From Nosema muscidifuracis (Eukaryota; Microsporidia; Nosematidae): DNA of 64,000 nt. The translations under genes and the position numbers were made by a program. Position 1 is the stretch's first letter; each line of letters opens with the position of its first letter. Shown one piece after another: positions 19,299-28,551 of the stretch. Below the pieces are notes generated by a model. It did not search any database, was not told the DNA's origin, and worked only from the letters and a program-made list of their open reading frames with translations. The stretch is from contig JAIOKI010000022.1 of the NCBI GenBank assembly GCA_028335825.1, positions 62,001 through 126,000 on the forward strand, given 5' to 3'.

Positions 19299-20120
19299 AT
19301 GGGACTTGTTAATAAATTATTCAACTCATTCTCAGGATTATAAAATAACATTAATATTGTAACATTTAGTGGAATTAATGATATAATAGTAGTAAAAGAT
19401 AAATATGGTGAATTAAGATGTTCAGATTTTCAGTTAAGATTTGGTAAATTGTACTTTCCAAATATGAAAAGTCAACAAGTACATTTAATTGTTAATGATA
19501 TTATTATACATGATATTCCTATGTTTATAACTCCACAAGGAGAATTATTTTTTGAGAAACATGATAATACAGATGAAGATATTCAATATGATGATATACT
19601 TGGATATATTAATACTTTAGATAAAATTAAAGGAGATGGAGTAGATGATTATTTATCAATGCATTTTAGTAAAATGAATTTAGGTAAAAATAAGGAAAGA
19701 GAAGATCTTATAGAAAAAACTAAAAAATATATAAATTATTATAGAAAAGAAAGAATGTCTAATTTTGATAAACGTACATTTTATTTGGGTTATAAAAGAG
19801 TTATGATAGATGATTTTTATCATGATCAAGCTATGAAATGTGGTAAATTTAATAATTTATTTTCTAATACTGATTATTATAATTGGTGTATTAATAGATT
19901 TAGACAAATGTTATTAATTTTTAATGGTCTTTTTTCATACTCACCTAATTTTAAAATTAATAAAAAATGTGATGCAAGTGGATGTTGTGGATCAGAAATT
20001 TCATTTTCGAAATGTGCTGATAGAAAATTTACAGAATCTGTTCATAAAACATTCGCTTCATTTTTATGTAAAAATTTAACTGAAGATAAAAATATTGTTT
20101 GTACGTATAAGTGGATGTAA
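19299..20120 (+). pseudogene. Lipin N-terminal half, interrupted frame
   Basis: From the ATG at 19299 the frame reads MGLVNKLFNSFSGL, then TAA (19341-19343), then NNINIVTFSGINDIIVVKD and ELRCSDFQLRFGKLYFPN. This is the N-LIP domain of lipin/Pah1/Ned1 (human: YKGINQATLSGCIDVIVV, FHVRFGKL). The TAA falls where human lipin has Tyr. The frame then stays open to 20120. The catalytic half continues one base out of frame. Lipin is the Mg2+-dependent phosphatidate phosphatase that makes diacylglycerol and restrains nuclear/ER membrane growth. Without the TAA the next ATG is at 19464, past the N-LIP core. The gene is either decaying or carries two assembly errors. Confidence 0.8.
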
Positions 20121-21030
20121 AAATTGTAAAGGAGTATTTTATTTCCCTTATCTTTCATTTACTAAATTATTTTTTGAATTAAGAGGTGTAAATAATAGTC
20201 GTTCTAGAAAATTAATTGAATTTTTAGAAAATGAACATAACAAATCAGTAGGTTGGAATCTTTTTGGAACTAAAAAAGTTTTAAAAAGGGATGTTTCTTA
20301 TTCTCTTCGTCTTAATCATAAAGAATTAAGTAAATTAGGTTTAAAATATGGTAAAAATTCTATTGTTTTTAAAGCTGGTGGAGTTAATAAGCAATTAGAT
20401 GGACATATTTATTTTTGGGATCATGATGAAAAGGTTATTATATCAGATATTGATGGTACTATAACTAAAAGTGATATTTGGGGTCATATATATTGTCTTA
20501 TAGGTAAAGATTGGACACATGGTGGAGTAGCAAGTTTATATAGTAAATTATTTAGAAGTGGATACAAAATTATGTATTTAACTTCTAGACCTTTACAACA
20601 ATCATTTGCTACTAAACATTATCTTACTGGTATAGATCAAGATGGAGCTAAATTACCAGATGGACCTATAATTTTATCTCCTGATGGATTATTTGCTGCT
20701 TTATATAGGGAGATTATTATAAAAAGACCTGAAGATTTTAAGATAGCTTGTTTAGAAAATCTTAAAGGAATATTTGGAGGGACTAATCCATTTGTAGCTG
20801 GATTTGGTAATAGAATTACTGATATTATAACTTATAAATCTATTGATGTTTCTCCTATTCGTATATTTACAGTTAATGAGACTGGTAAACTTTATGGAGA
20901 ATTTATTGGTGAACTTACCAGTACATACAAATCTTTGAATGATTTTATGGATTCATTATTTCCTCCTGTTAAAAAAGGAGAGTCTCCTTTTACTGATCAT
21001 GATAACACAGATGGGTTTTATTGGACCTAA
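20095..21030 (+). CDS. Lipin catalytic half (C-LIP, phosphatidate phosphatase)
   Basis: This carries the HAD-type catalytic motif DIDGT (VIISDIDGTITKSDIWGH), YLTSRP, SPDGLFAALYREIIIKRPEDFK, and NPFVAGFGNRITDIITY, all lipin hallmarks. The first in-frame ATG is in KIMYLTSRP, after the DIDGT, so this half has no usable start of its own. It must be read as the continuation of the upstream half through a +1 shift, or by removing one A of the five-A run near 20088-20092. The overlap of the two frames is 20095-20120. Catalytic residues are intact, which argues against old decay. The role is membrane lipid synthesis at the ER/nuclear envelope. Confidence 0.85.
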   Translation: MFVRISGCKNCKGVFYFPYLSFTKLFFELRGVNNSRSRKLIEFLENEHNKSVGWNLFGTKKVLKRDVSYSLRLNHKELSKLGLKYGKNSIVFKAGGVNKQLDGHIYFWDHDEKVIISDIDGTITKSDIWGHIYCLIGKDWTHGGVASLYSKLFRSGYKIMYLTSRPLQQSFATKHYLTGIDQDGAKLPDGPIILSPDGLFAALYREIIIKRPEDFKIACLENLKGIFGGTNPFVAGFGNRITDIITYKSIDVSPIRIFTVNETGKLYGEFIGELTSTYKSLNDFMDSLFPPVKKGESPFTDHDNTDGFYWT

Positions 21031-21407
21031 TATAAATAAACAAAAATTTCTAATTATATATTTTTTATGTAGTTTTCAGAGATGTTGTCTGATTTTGTTG
21101 TAGAATCAAATAATATTTTGTAAATATTATTGATTAATTATATTGAAACTTATTATCATATATTTTCCATTTATTTAATATTTAAGTAAGGTATTTATTT
21201 ATCTTTTTTTAAATAAAATTTATTATAAACTTTTTAAATATCTTTTATCATATTTATTTTTTAAATATCTTTTATTATATTTATTTATCTTTTAATATAA
21301 TATAAACTTTTTAATATTTAAATATATTTTATTATATTTATTATTCAAATATTATATCTATAAACTTTTTATATAAAGTTATTTATTTTTTTTTTAAATA
21401 TTTTTTA
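21031..21407. repeat. AT-rich convergent spacer
   Basis: Repeats of TTAAATATCTTTTATCATATTTATTT fill 21190-21400. No gene. Confidence 0.55.
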
Positions 21408-22280
21408 TCATGCATATCTTCCAATTTTATGCTTCTTATTTCTCTTTTGTTTGTGATTAAATGTTTTAACTAAATTTACCACTTTTCTTTTATGTTTTGG
21501 TTTATTTATGTCATCTCCCATTTCTTTTTTTAATTTTAAAAATATTTCTTCTGCTAATTTATCAGTTATATCTTTTTCATTCAATAATTTTTTACTCTTC
21601 TCCATTTCAGATTTATCGTTCATACTTGGAATATTATTTACTAAATTCGCAATCTGATCATCAAATTCTATACCATTTCTTTCATTTATTAATATATCCT
21701 TTTTTCTAGAACATGTTCTAAGTCTCTCTAAAAAATTACTTTTCCTAATTCCTTTTAAAAAACCATTAATTCGTTCTACGTTATTAATTCCAAATGGGTT
21801 CGGTATTTCAGTATTTAAAAGTTTATTTAACCATCGTCTTATTGAACTATTAATACCTGATACTGTATCAACATCTACATCTTTAATAAATGAAAATGAT
21901 GTTACATACTTGCTTCTACAAGGTACATCTATTTCGTATACAACATCTTCTTTTATATCATTTTGTACAGATGCTATTAATAAAATGTTCTTATTGATGT
22001 TAGATATTACTTCCATTCTACCTTTAAGATCTTCTGATCCACTAAATTTTTGTAAATTCTTATATTCATTATCACCTACATAGACTCCATATGAAGATAC
22101 ATCATCTACTTTTATTTGGATACCCAAGTTAGTCATTAAATTATTGTATCTGTCTATTATTGATATAACAATATCTTTATATAATTGTTCCATCTCTGGA
22201 TCAACTAGTTTTTCATAAAGGATGTTTACATTAAGGTTTTCTGATTTTATAAATGGAAGAATGTATAAAAATAGTATCAT
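21408..22280 (-). CDS. Secreted protein with basic, NLS-like tail
   Basis: A 290-aa protein with a short hydrophobic leader (MILFLYILPFIKS) that looks like a signal peptide. It has a globular middle (residues 20-190) with a few cysteines, and a strongly basic end (KPKHKRKVVNLVKTFNHKQ, KRNKKHKIGRYA) that would act as a nuclear localisation signal if the protein reached the cytosol of a host cell. No family is recognised. It is adjacent to, and in the same orientation as, another secreted protein with faintly similar layout (leader, helix, VISNINKNILLIAS vs VIHNMNTKHNVILFY, then a Cys-Arg segment). No CCC motif precedes its start. A role as an exported effector is inference. Confidence 0.7.
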   Translation of the reverse strand: MILFLYILPFIKSENLNVNILYEKLVDPEMEQLYKDIVISIIDRYNNLMTNLGIQIKVDDVSSYGVYVGDNEYKNLQKFSGSEDLKGRMEVISNINKNILLIASVQNDIKEDVVYEIDVPCRSKYVTSFSFIKDVDVDTVSGINSSIRRWLNKLLNTEIPNPFGINNVERINGFLKGIRKSNFLERLRTCSRKKDILINERNGIEFDDQIANLVNNIPSMNDKSEMEKSKKLLNEKDITDKLAEEIFLKLKKEMGDDINKPKHKRKVVNLVKTFNHKQKRNKKHKIGRYA

Positions 22281-22507
22281 TGTTATTATTTTTTTTATGG
22301 TATTTATTTTTTATTTATTTTGTGTTTTACGTTATTTTTAATTAAATTAAAGTTTTATATATTAAATTTAATATAATATTTAAACTTATTGTTATTAAAT
22401 ATAAATACTTTATAAAAAAGTTATATTATATATAGATACTTTAAATTTAATATAATAATTATATATAGAAACACTGAAGATTAAAATTTTATAGAAAATT
22501 AATTTAA

Positions 22508-23167
22508 TTAAGGAATTCTTTCACATTTCTCCCTAAATAATAATTCATAAGCATCATGCTCAAGAAAGAAGTTGATTTGTACTCCTCTATCTCCACCATC
22601 ATCTTCCTTAAGTGATACTGGATTTTTTAAAGGACAACCAGCAGCTGCCATTAAAGCATTAGCAAATGTAAGTTCAAATTTAGGTCTTTCTGGTTCGACA
22701 AACGTAGCCATTCTTCTTACACATGATAAGTTATCATCCTGAATTAATAAAGGTACTTCCATATTAGAATTACTAAAATAATCAAAATAAGTTGAAGAAG
22801 GACAATTATAAAAAAGTATAACGTTATGTTTGGTATTCATATTATGTATCACCTGTAGTTGTGTAGACATTTGATCAACATTAAGACCACATTCGTCGAG
22901 ATCTATTCCTTTTGGTCCTTCTGTAAGTACATTTATAGCAAATTCAATAGCTGCATATTTATTAGTAGCTTCACTTAAAGCTCTCTGATTCAAATTGTTC
23001 TCCAATTTTATTCTAACCTTCTCCATGGCTCCTTCTAGCTCTTCCATTCTTGTTGAGTATTGTTCTTTTCCTCTCTCACTTATATAGATATCAACAGGTA
23101 CATTGATTACATTACCAGCCATACCTTGACTTCTTATTAGACTAAGTATAAAGATTAAATTTATCAT
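22508..23167 (-). CDS. Secreted protein, 219 aa, unknown
   Basis: Begins with a clear signal-like leader (MINLIFILSLIRSQG), followed by IDIYISERG-type strands, a helix (EELEGAMEKVRIKLENN), several cysteines (DECGLN, FYNCPSS, LSCVRR, AAGCPL, REKCERIP) and mixed composition with lower A+T than neighbours. The order of elements (THNV-like NMNTKHNVILFY, ATFVEPE, FANALMAAAGCPL) is vaguely like the reprolysin/ADAM protease fold, but there is no HExxH zinc site, so no enzymatic claim is made. Paralogue-like to the gene just downstream. No CCC motif by the start; an A/G-rich leader precedes the ATG. Confidence 0.7.
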   Translation of the reverse strand: MINLIFILSLIRSQGMAGNVINVPVDIYISERGKEQYSTRMEELEGAMEKVRIKLENNLNQRALSEATNKYAAIEFAINVLTEGPKGIDLDECGLNVDQMSTQLQVIHNMNTKHNVILFYNCPSSTYFDYFSNSNMEVPLLIQDDNLSCVRRMATFVEPERPKFELTFANALMAAAGCPLKNPVSLKEDDGGDRGVQINFFLEHDAYELLFREKCERIP

Positions 23168-23756
23168 TAACTTTTTCTTTCCTTTATTTTTTTATTATAT
23201 TTTTTCTTATGAAACGTGTTACAGAATATTTTATAATTGGTGAGTAATAATAAATTTTCAAACTTCTAATCTCGAATGAAAATAATAATATTTTTCTTAT
23301 ATTAAATTCTAGTTATTAATATAAATTATTATTTAAGAATATTTAATGACCAGAAATGTATCTTTAACTGTTAATAAAAATTTTATCAGTAATGATTTTT
23401 TTATTATAAAATATTCTTTAATTAAAAAATAAATTAAAATAAATTAGTTGTTATAAAATAAACAATATCCAATAAAAAATAAAATTTCATAACTGATTTT
23501 TCTGTTATTAATAAAAAAGATTCACTAATTATTTAAATATTCAATTAATACAAATAATGGAATATTCATAACTGAATAGATTTTATAGTTTATTTAATTA
23601 ATACAAATACTTGCTTTTATAGTTGATTCAATTTAATAGTTGATTTAATTAATAAAATATTATTATAATTCAATTATTATTCGTTTAATATTTTTTGTAT
23701 AAAATATCCTTAAATATCTAACAATAGTTGTTATGTCCTCGAGGATGTTCCCTCTT
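23168..23756. other. AT-rich spacer, left part
   Basis: No coding frame or RNA gene. ATTAATAAAATA-type simple sequence only. Confidence 0.5.
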
Positions 23757-23925
23757 TAAATACTCTTCTCTTCCTAAATAAATATTTTTTGATAGCGTCT
23801 CTCCCTAAATAAATATTTTTTGATAGCGTCTCTTTCTAAATAAATATTTTTGATAGTGTCTCTCCCTAAATAATTGTTTTTTAATTGCGTCTCTCCCTAA
23901 ATAAATATTTTTTGATAGCGATTAT
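23757..23925. repeat. 31-33-bp repeat with GCGTCTCTCCCTAAATAAAT core
   Basis: Five to six copies of GCGTCTCTCCCTAAATAAAT followed by ATTTTTTGATA in a row, with single differences. The CTCCC core stands out from the A+T background and resembles the CCC promoter element, yet no start codon follows on either strand. Confidence 0.8.
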
Positions 23926-24089
23926 TTAAAAAAATACTTCAATTTGTTAAATATAAAATTTATCTTCTACTCATAGCTATTATAGAAAAATATAATTAGC
24001 TACTCGTTTTATAAATAAATTTTATTTTAACCAATCATCTTTAAATCAACATAAAAAATTTAATATTGTTAAATTAAATATATTTTTAT

Positions 24090-24905
24090 TTATCTTTCCA
24101 TTACTTCTTTATTATTTTTCATACCTCCTTCATATTCTTCCTTAAATCTCTCTGATAACTCATTCTCATCAAATTTGACTAAGTACATTTTCTTCTTGAT
24201 ATGTTCCTCATCATCAACTGTATCTTCTGTAGTAACCCACATCCATCCATTGGCTACATTATTATTTTTCATAAGTTTGTGTCTTGGATTAATATAATGA
24301 TTACATCCAAATCTCATTATACTTTCTCTTATCATTACTACTTTAGTCATTTCACTATCTTTTTCTTTATTTATCATTATATCTCCTATTCCTCTTTCAT
24401 CAAATTTATTTTTCTCTTTGTTGTAAATATATAATTTACATTTAGATTTGAATAAGACATTGTCTTTAAGATTTGATTCAATAAATTTTTCCTGAAGAGA
24501 TTTTAACTCATTATCTTCTGATCCAAGAGGAACATCTTCATCCTTTTTAGTTATAGTAGAAGTTAAAAAAGAAGATTCTTTCTTTTTTTCTTCTCCTTTA
24601 GTATTTTTTACTTTGTTATCTACTTCTCCTTTAGTATTATTAGTATTTTTTACCTTGCTATCTTCATTTTTATTACCTTCTTTTCCTTTAGTATTTTTTA
24701 ATTTGTTATCTTCATTTTTATTACCTTCTTCTCCTTTAGTATTTTTTACTTTGTTATCTTCTTCTTCTTTAGTATTATTAGTATTTTTTACCTTGCTATC
24801 TTCACTATTTTTAACTACATTATTTCTATCTTCACTATTTCTATCTTCATTATTTTTACCTTCATTATCATTTTTATTTTCTACTTTATTAATTGATTCG
24901 TTCAT
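24090..24905 (-). CDS. RanBP1-domain protein with Lys/Asn repeat N-terminus
   Basis: Residues about 145-260 form a Ran-binding domain: NVLFKSKCKLYIYNKEKNKF, DERGIGDIMINKEK, VVMIRESIMRFGCNHYINP, NGWMWVTTEDTVDDE, and KFDENELSERFKEEYE. It binds Ran-GTP and takes part in nuclear transport. Residues 1-125 are low-complexity, with a 12-17-residue unit (DNKVKNTKGEEGNKNE) repeated five or six times. No FG repeats are present, so it is not a typical Nup2/Nup50. RanBP1 itself or a Yrb2-like factor is likely. GCCC precedes the ATG by about 14 bases. Confidence 0.88.
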   Translation of the reverse strand: MNESINKVENKNDNEGKNNEDRNSEDRNNVVKNSEDSKVKNTNNTKEEEDNKVKNTKGEEGNKNEDNKLKNTKGKEGNKNEDSKVKNTNNTKGEVDNKVKNTKGEEKKKESSFLTSTITKKDEDVPLGSEDNELKSLQEKFIESNLKDNVLFKSKCKLYIYNKEKNKFDERGIGDIMINKEKDSEMTKVVMIRESIMRFGCNHYINPRHKLMKNNNVANGWMWVTTEDTVDDEEHIKKKMYLVKFDENELSERFKEEYEGGMKNNKEVMER

Positions 24906-25154
24906 TTATTATATGGGCTAAAAATTTAAAAAATTTTGACATTTCATTTTTAAAACAATGTCTCAAATTTTACTGATATTTTAAATTAATAAATCAATGC
25001 TTATTTAAAATATGATTGAATTAATCATATGTTATTCTCTAAAAAATCTTGTATTAAATAATGTTTATAACGTCTTTTTTTAAAAAAATGATTATGTCTC
25101 AAATATCTAACAATTGTTTCATCTTCCTTTTATATTCTTAATTTAAATTTCTCT

Positions 25155-26456
25155 ATGGACAGTCTTTCTAATAAATTACTCAATCTTGAGAGGGATATTA
25201 TACAAAGTAAAATTAAATATCTCAATATGGATATAACATACACTTTAAGAGAATTTTATAATAAACAGATAGAAAGATACCAAAAATCTCTTAGTATAAT
25301 AATTAGTAATCTAAAAATTAATAAGTCTTTAAATTTATTAATGAGACATATTGATAATAGCAAAGAAACTCATTTATATTATCTTAATAAAAATATATCA
25401 TTAAATATGAGAATGTTAAGAAGTAGAATTCATAATCAATATATTGGAAATATTTTATATAAGTTTAGTATTCTTAATAAGATAATTTATTATAAGAAGG
25501 ATGTCATATATAACAGAATAAAGAATAGGATAATATATAGAGAAAGAAAAGAAAGAGAGTGTAAGAAAATTGAGAGAATATTTCATGATATGGTATATAA
25601 AATAATGTGTAAGAATATTGAATATATAAAATTGAATAGTACTGAAGATTTACAAAGTAGTACTGAAAAATGTTTGATTAATGAAGATTTACAAAATAGT
25701 AATAAAAAATGTTTGATTAATGAAGATTCCTTTATTACTGAAATTAAAATTAAGACTGAAGATTGTCTTGTAGAAGTTAATCGTAAATCTTTAAATAATT
25801 CTCCTAATATTGTATTTAGATCAGTAGAAATGTCTACCAATCTAATAAAGGTATTTTCAAAGACTACTTGTGTAAATAAGAAAACTAAGAATGAGGTGAA
25901 GAAATTTAATGAAAAAAATGTTAATACTACTGTAAATATAAGAAGAAATTTAGAAGATATTAATACTACTGTAAATATAAGAAGAAATTTAAAAGATAAC
26001 GAATCTAACAATATAAAAAATATCAACACTACTGTAAATATAATAAGAAATTTAAAAGATAACGAATCTAAAATTAATAATTATAACTCAGATCTTCTTA
26101 AGTTCCACTTCATAATTAATAATTCTTTATCAAGGTTAAATAATTCTATGTCAACGAAATTAATTGATTCTTATACTGATAGTATAAAATTAAAAATTCT
26201 ATTTACATTGAAGAATATAGAATTTTACATTAAAGGAGTATCTTTTTATAATAGAAGAAGTAAATTACAGACTAATGATAAATTATCTTTTATATTACAG
26301 AAAGGGTCTCTTGATAATGATAGAAGATTTCTAATGATGATTGATGATACATTATCAGATATTGAAAAATATAAAGATCCAGTTATAGTGAGAATGGGAA
26401 TTCAATTTATTTTGGCTAAGAAGTATATAGAAGATATAATTTATCTTAAGGAGTAA
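25155..26456 (+). CDS. Hypothetical protein with internal repeats, 433 aa
   Basis: Not recognised. N-terminal 150 residues are helical and very basic (KKDVIYNRIKNRIIYRERKERE). The middle holds a two-fold repeat (LINEDLQNSNKKC) and a three-fold repeat of about 18 residues (NTTVNIRRNLKDNESN) at about residues 255-305. The C-terminal 120 residues look globular (SFILQKGSLDNDRRFLMMID). No signal peptide. No CCC motif lies beside the ATG; the leader is CTCTATG. Confidence 0.7.
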   Translation: MDSLSNKLLNLERDIIQSKIKYLNMDITYTLREFYNKQIERYQKSLSIIISNLKINKSLNLLMRHIDNSKETHLYYLNKNISLNMRMLRSRIHNQYIGNILYKFSILNKIIYYKKDVIYNRIKNRIIYRERKERECKKIERIFHDMVYKIMCKNIEYIKLNSTEDLQSSTEKCLINEDLQNSNKKCLINEDSFITEIKIKTEDCLVEVNRKSLNNSPNIVFRSVEMSTNLIKVFSKTTCVNKKTKNEVKKFNEKNVNTTVNIRRNLEDINTTVNIRRNLKDNESNNIKNINTTVNIIRNLKDNESKINNYNSDLLKFHFIINNSLSRLNNSMSTKLIDSYTDSIKLKILFTLKNIEFYIKGVSFYNRRSKLQTNDKLSFILQKGSLDNDRRFLMMIDDTLSDIEKYKDPVIVRMGIQFILAKKYIEDIIYLKE

Positions 26457-26710
26457 AATAAAAAGTATATTAAAAATTAATATTATATAAATATTTCTTA
26501 TTATGTATTTTATTATATATTATTATATTTAATTTATTTATTGACTTATTTAATGAATAACTTCTATGTTATGTATTTTTTTATTATATATTCTATTATA
26601 TATTTGATAATTTCTTTGTTATATATTTTATTATATTTAATTTATTTATTGACTTATTATATATTCTTTATTATATATTATTATATATTTTCTTTTTAAA
26701 ACCCTCATTT

Positions 26711-28063
26711 ATGCATGGAATAAATTTAAATTTATTTATAAACGAAGATTATATTTTCATTTTAAGAAACAATAGCTTACTTAAATACACCCAAGATTAT
26801 ATTTTAATAGATAGTAAATATTGTCAATACAATATAATAAAAGAATACGATAATATTTTTTACTTATATGATGGAAAAGATATTTATAAAAGTACTGATC
26901 TTGATCTAATAAATATATCTAAATTTAAAGAAATAAGTAATATAAAAGATTTTTATATACATAAATCAGAAATATATTTTATAAAAGATAATCAATTATT
27001 TTATTCTGATGGTGATAAATTAGAAAATATTATAGAAGATATTTATTTTTGGAATGAATCATATTTATACTACAATTTTAATAATAATATATATAAAATA
27101 GATTTAATACATAAACAATCATTTATGCTTAGTACTATAAAAAATGTGAGTTGTATTTATGCACATAAAAATATTTTAATTTATGGTACTACTCAAGGAA
27201 AAATACATATTTATGGAGAAGAAGAAAGAACTCTTCATAAACATGATAATTCTATACAAAAAATATACTTAAATAAGAATATCTTATATATATTAACTAA
27301 AGATAATAAATTTAGTATTCTTGATATATATAGAGATACTATTAGATATATAACAGAATTTTGTAGTACAATTAATAAGATAGAAAGATATAAAGATGAA
27401 ATTTTAATTTTAAATGAATTTGAATTTATTAAATATGATATACAAAGTGGTACACATATAATAAAATATAATATTCCTAATATAGATAAATTTTATATTC
27501 CAGATGATTCTATAGGAGAAGGAGAAGTTTCCATAGATCCTTTATATTATAATAATGATGAATGTGATTTAATTATAAAATATAAAAATAATCTTATTTT
27601 TACTAAAGATCTTGTTATAACATCTATATATAATATTAAGAATATAAATATATTTTATACTAATGGATATATTTGTATACAATTAAAGAATAGAATAGAA
27701 ATATATAGAAGAGGAATTAATAAATTATATTTTATACGTACACTAAAAAATATTGATAATATTAGTGATATTAAAGAAGAAAATAATGTATTTTATTATG
27801 TAGTAGGAAAAGATTTAATAAAATCTAGTATAATTAATCTTAAAGTAGGTAAATTAAAAAATGATGAAAATTCTAATATTCCTGATAATTATAATTATAA
27901 AAAAATATTAGGAGATTTTATTTATTTAATAAGAAAAAATGTACTTGATATTTATAATAAGAATATGGAATTAGTTAGAAATCTTGAATTTAGAAGGTGT
28001 ATTAAAGAAGTTGTAAGTGAAGGACTTATTATAGATGAACGAGGGGAATTAATAAATTATTAA
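26711..28063 (+). CDS. Beta-propeller-like hypothetical protein, 450 aa
   Basis: Recurrent short strands of the type IYFIKDNQLFYSDGDKLENI, ILIYGTTQGKIHIYGEE, ILYILTKDNKFSILDIY suggest a WD40-like or quinoprotein-like propeller with about seven blades, but no WD dipeptides or diagnostic insert lets me name it. Candidates are nucleoporin or ribosome-biogenesis propellers; this is only inference. ACCCTCATTT precedes the ATG, a typical start here. Confidence 0.7.
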   Translation: MHGINLNLFINEDYIFILRNNSLLKYTQDYILIDSKYCQYNIIKEYDNIFYLYDGKDIYKSTDLDLINISKFKEISNIKDFYIHKSEIYFIKDNQLFYSDGDKLENIIEDIYFWNESYLYYNFNNNIYKIDLIHKQSFMLSTIKNVSCIYAHKNILIYGTTQGKIHIYGEEERTLHKHDNSIQKIYLNKNILYILTKDNKFSILDIYRDTIRYITEFCSTINKIERYKDEILILNEFEFIKYDIQSGTHIIKYNIPNIDKFYIPDDSIGEGEVSIDPLYYNNDECDLIIKYKNNLIFTKDLVITSIYNIKNINIFYTNGYICIQLKNRIEIYRRGINKLYFIRTLKNIDNISDIKEENNVFYYVVGKDLIKSSIINLKVGKLKNDENSNIPDNYNYKKILGDFIYLIRKNVLDIYNKNMELVRNLEFRRCIKEVVSEGLIIDERGELINY

Positions 28064-28551
28064 TTTAAATATAAGATTTGTTTATTAAAAAAAGATAGTC
28101 TTTAAGTTGTTAATTAAAAAAAGATTGTCTTTAAGTTATTACTATAAGATTTATTTCTTAAAAAAATGAGATTTTATTGATTATTAATATAAGATTTACA
28201 TTTAAGTTATTAATATAAGATTAGTAAAAAAATAATCAACTTCTAGATATTACAGTTAAAAATAAATATTTTAATAAGATAAGGTTTTCTACTACAAATG
28301 TCTTGTAATAGTTTAGTAACAAGATATCATAGAAATAAATAGAATATTTTAACAAATATGAAAATCAAAAAGCTTGATATTGATTACCAAAAAATATACT
28401 TATGTACATGAAGAAGAAATCAAATAAGTATGAGCATATTAAAAAATTATATACTTACTTTTTTAATGAAGCTAAGAAAAATATCAGATTTCACTCTAGC
28501 ATATTCTAGAATTATTTATAATAAATAAATTTCAATAATAATTAAGTTTAT
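28064..28551. other. AT-rich convergent spacer
   Basis: AAAAAGATTGTCTTTAAGTT and ATTAATATAAGATTT units recur between 28080 and 28220. The rest is unique, with no gene. Confidence 0.5.

Noticed and set aside
19302-19343. A 28-base intron (GTTAAT...TCTCAG) that would remove the region before the early TAA in lipin
   Set aside because: Its length is not a multiple of three and its removal puts the N-LIP domain out of frame; there is also no convincing branch site.
22508-23167. Reprolysin-type metalloprotease
   Set aside because: Only a loose order of strands and cysteines; no HExxH zinc-binding site.
24613-24921. Leu/Ser/Phe-rich plus-strand frame
   Set aside because: Antisense shadow of the repeat region of the RanBP1 gene; no start motif.
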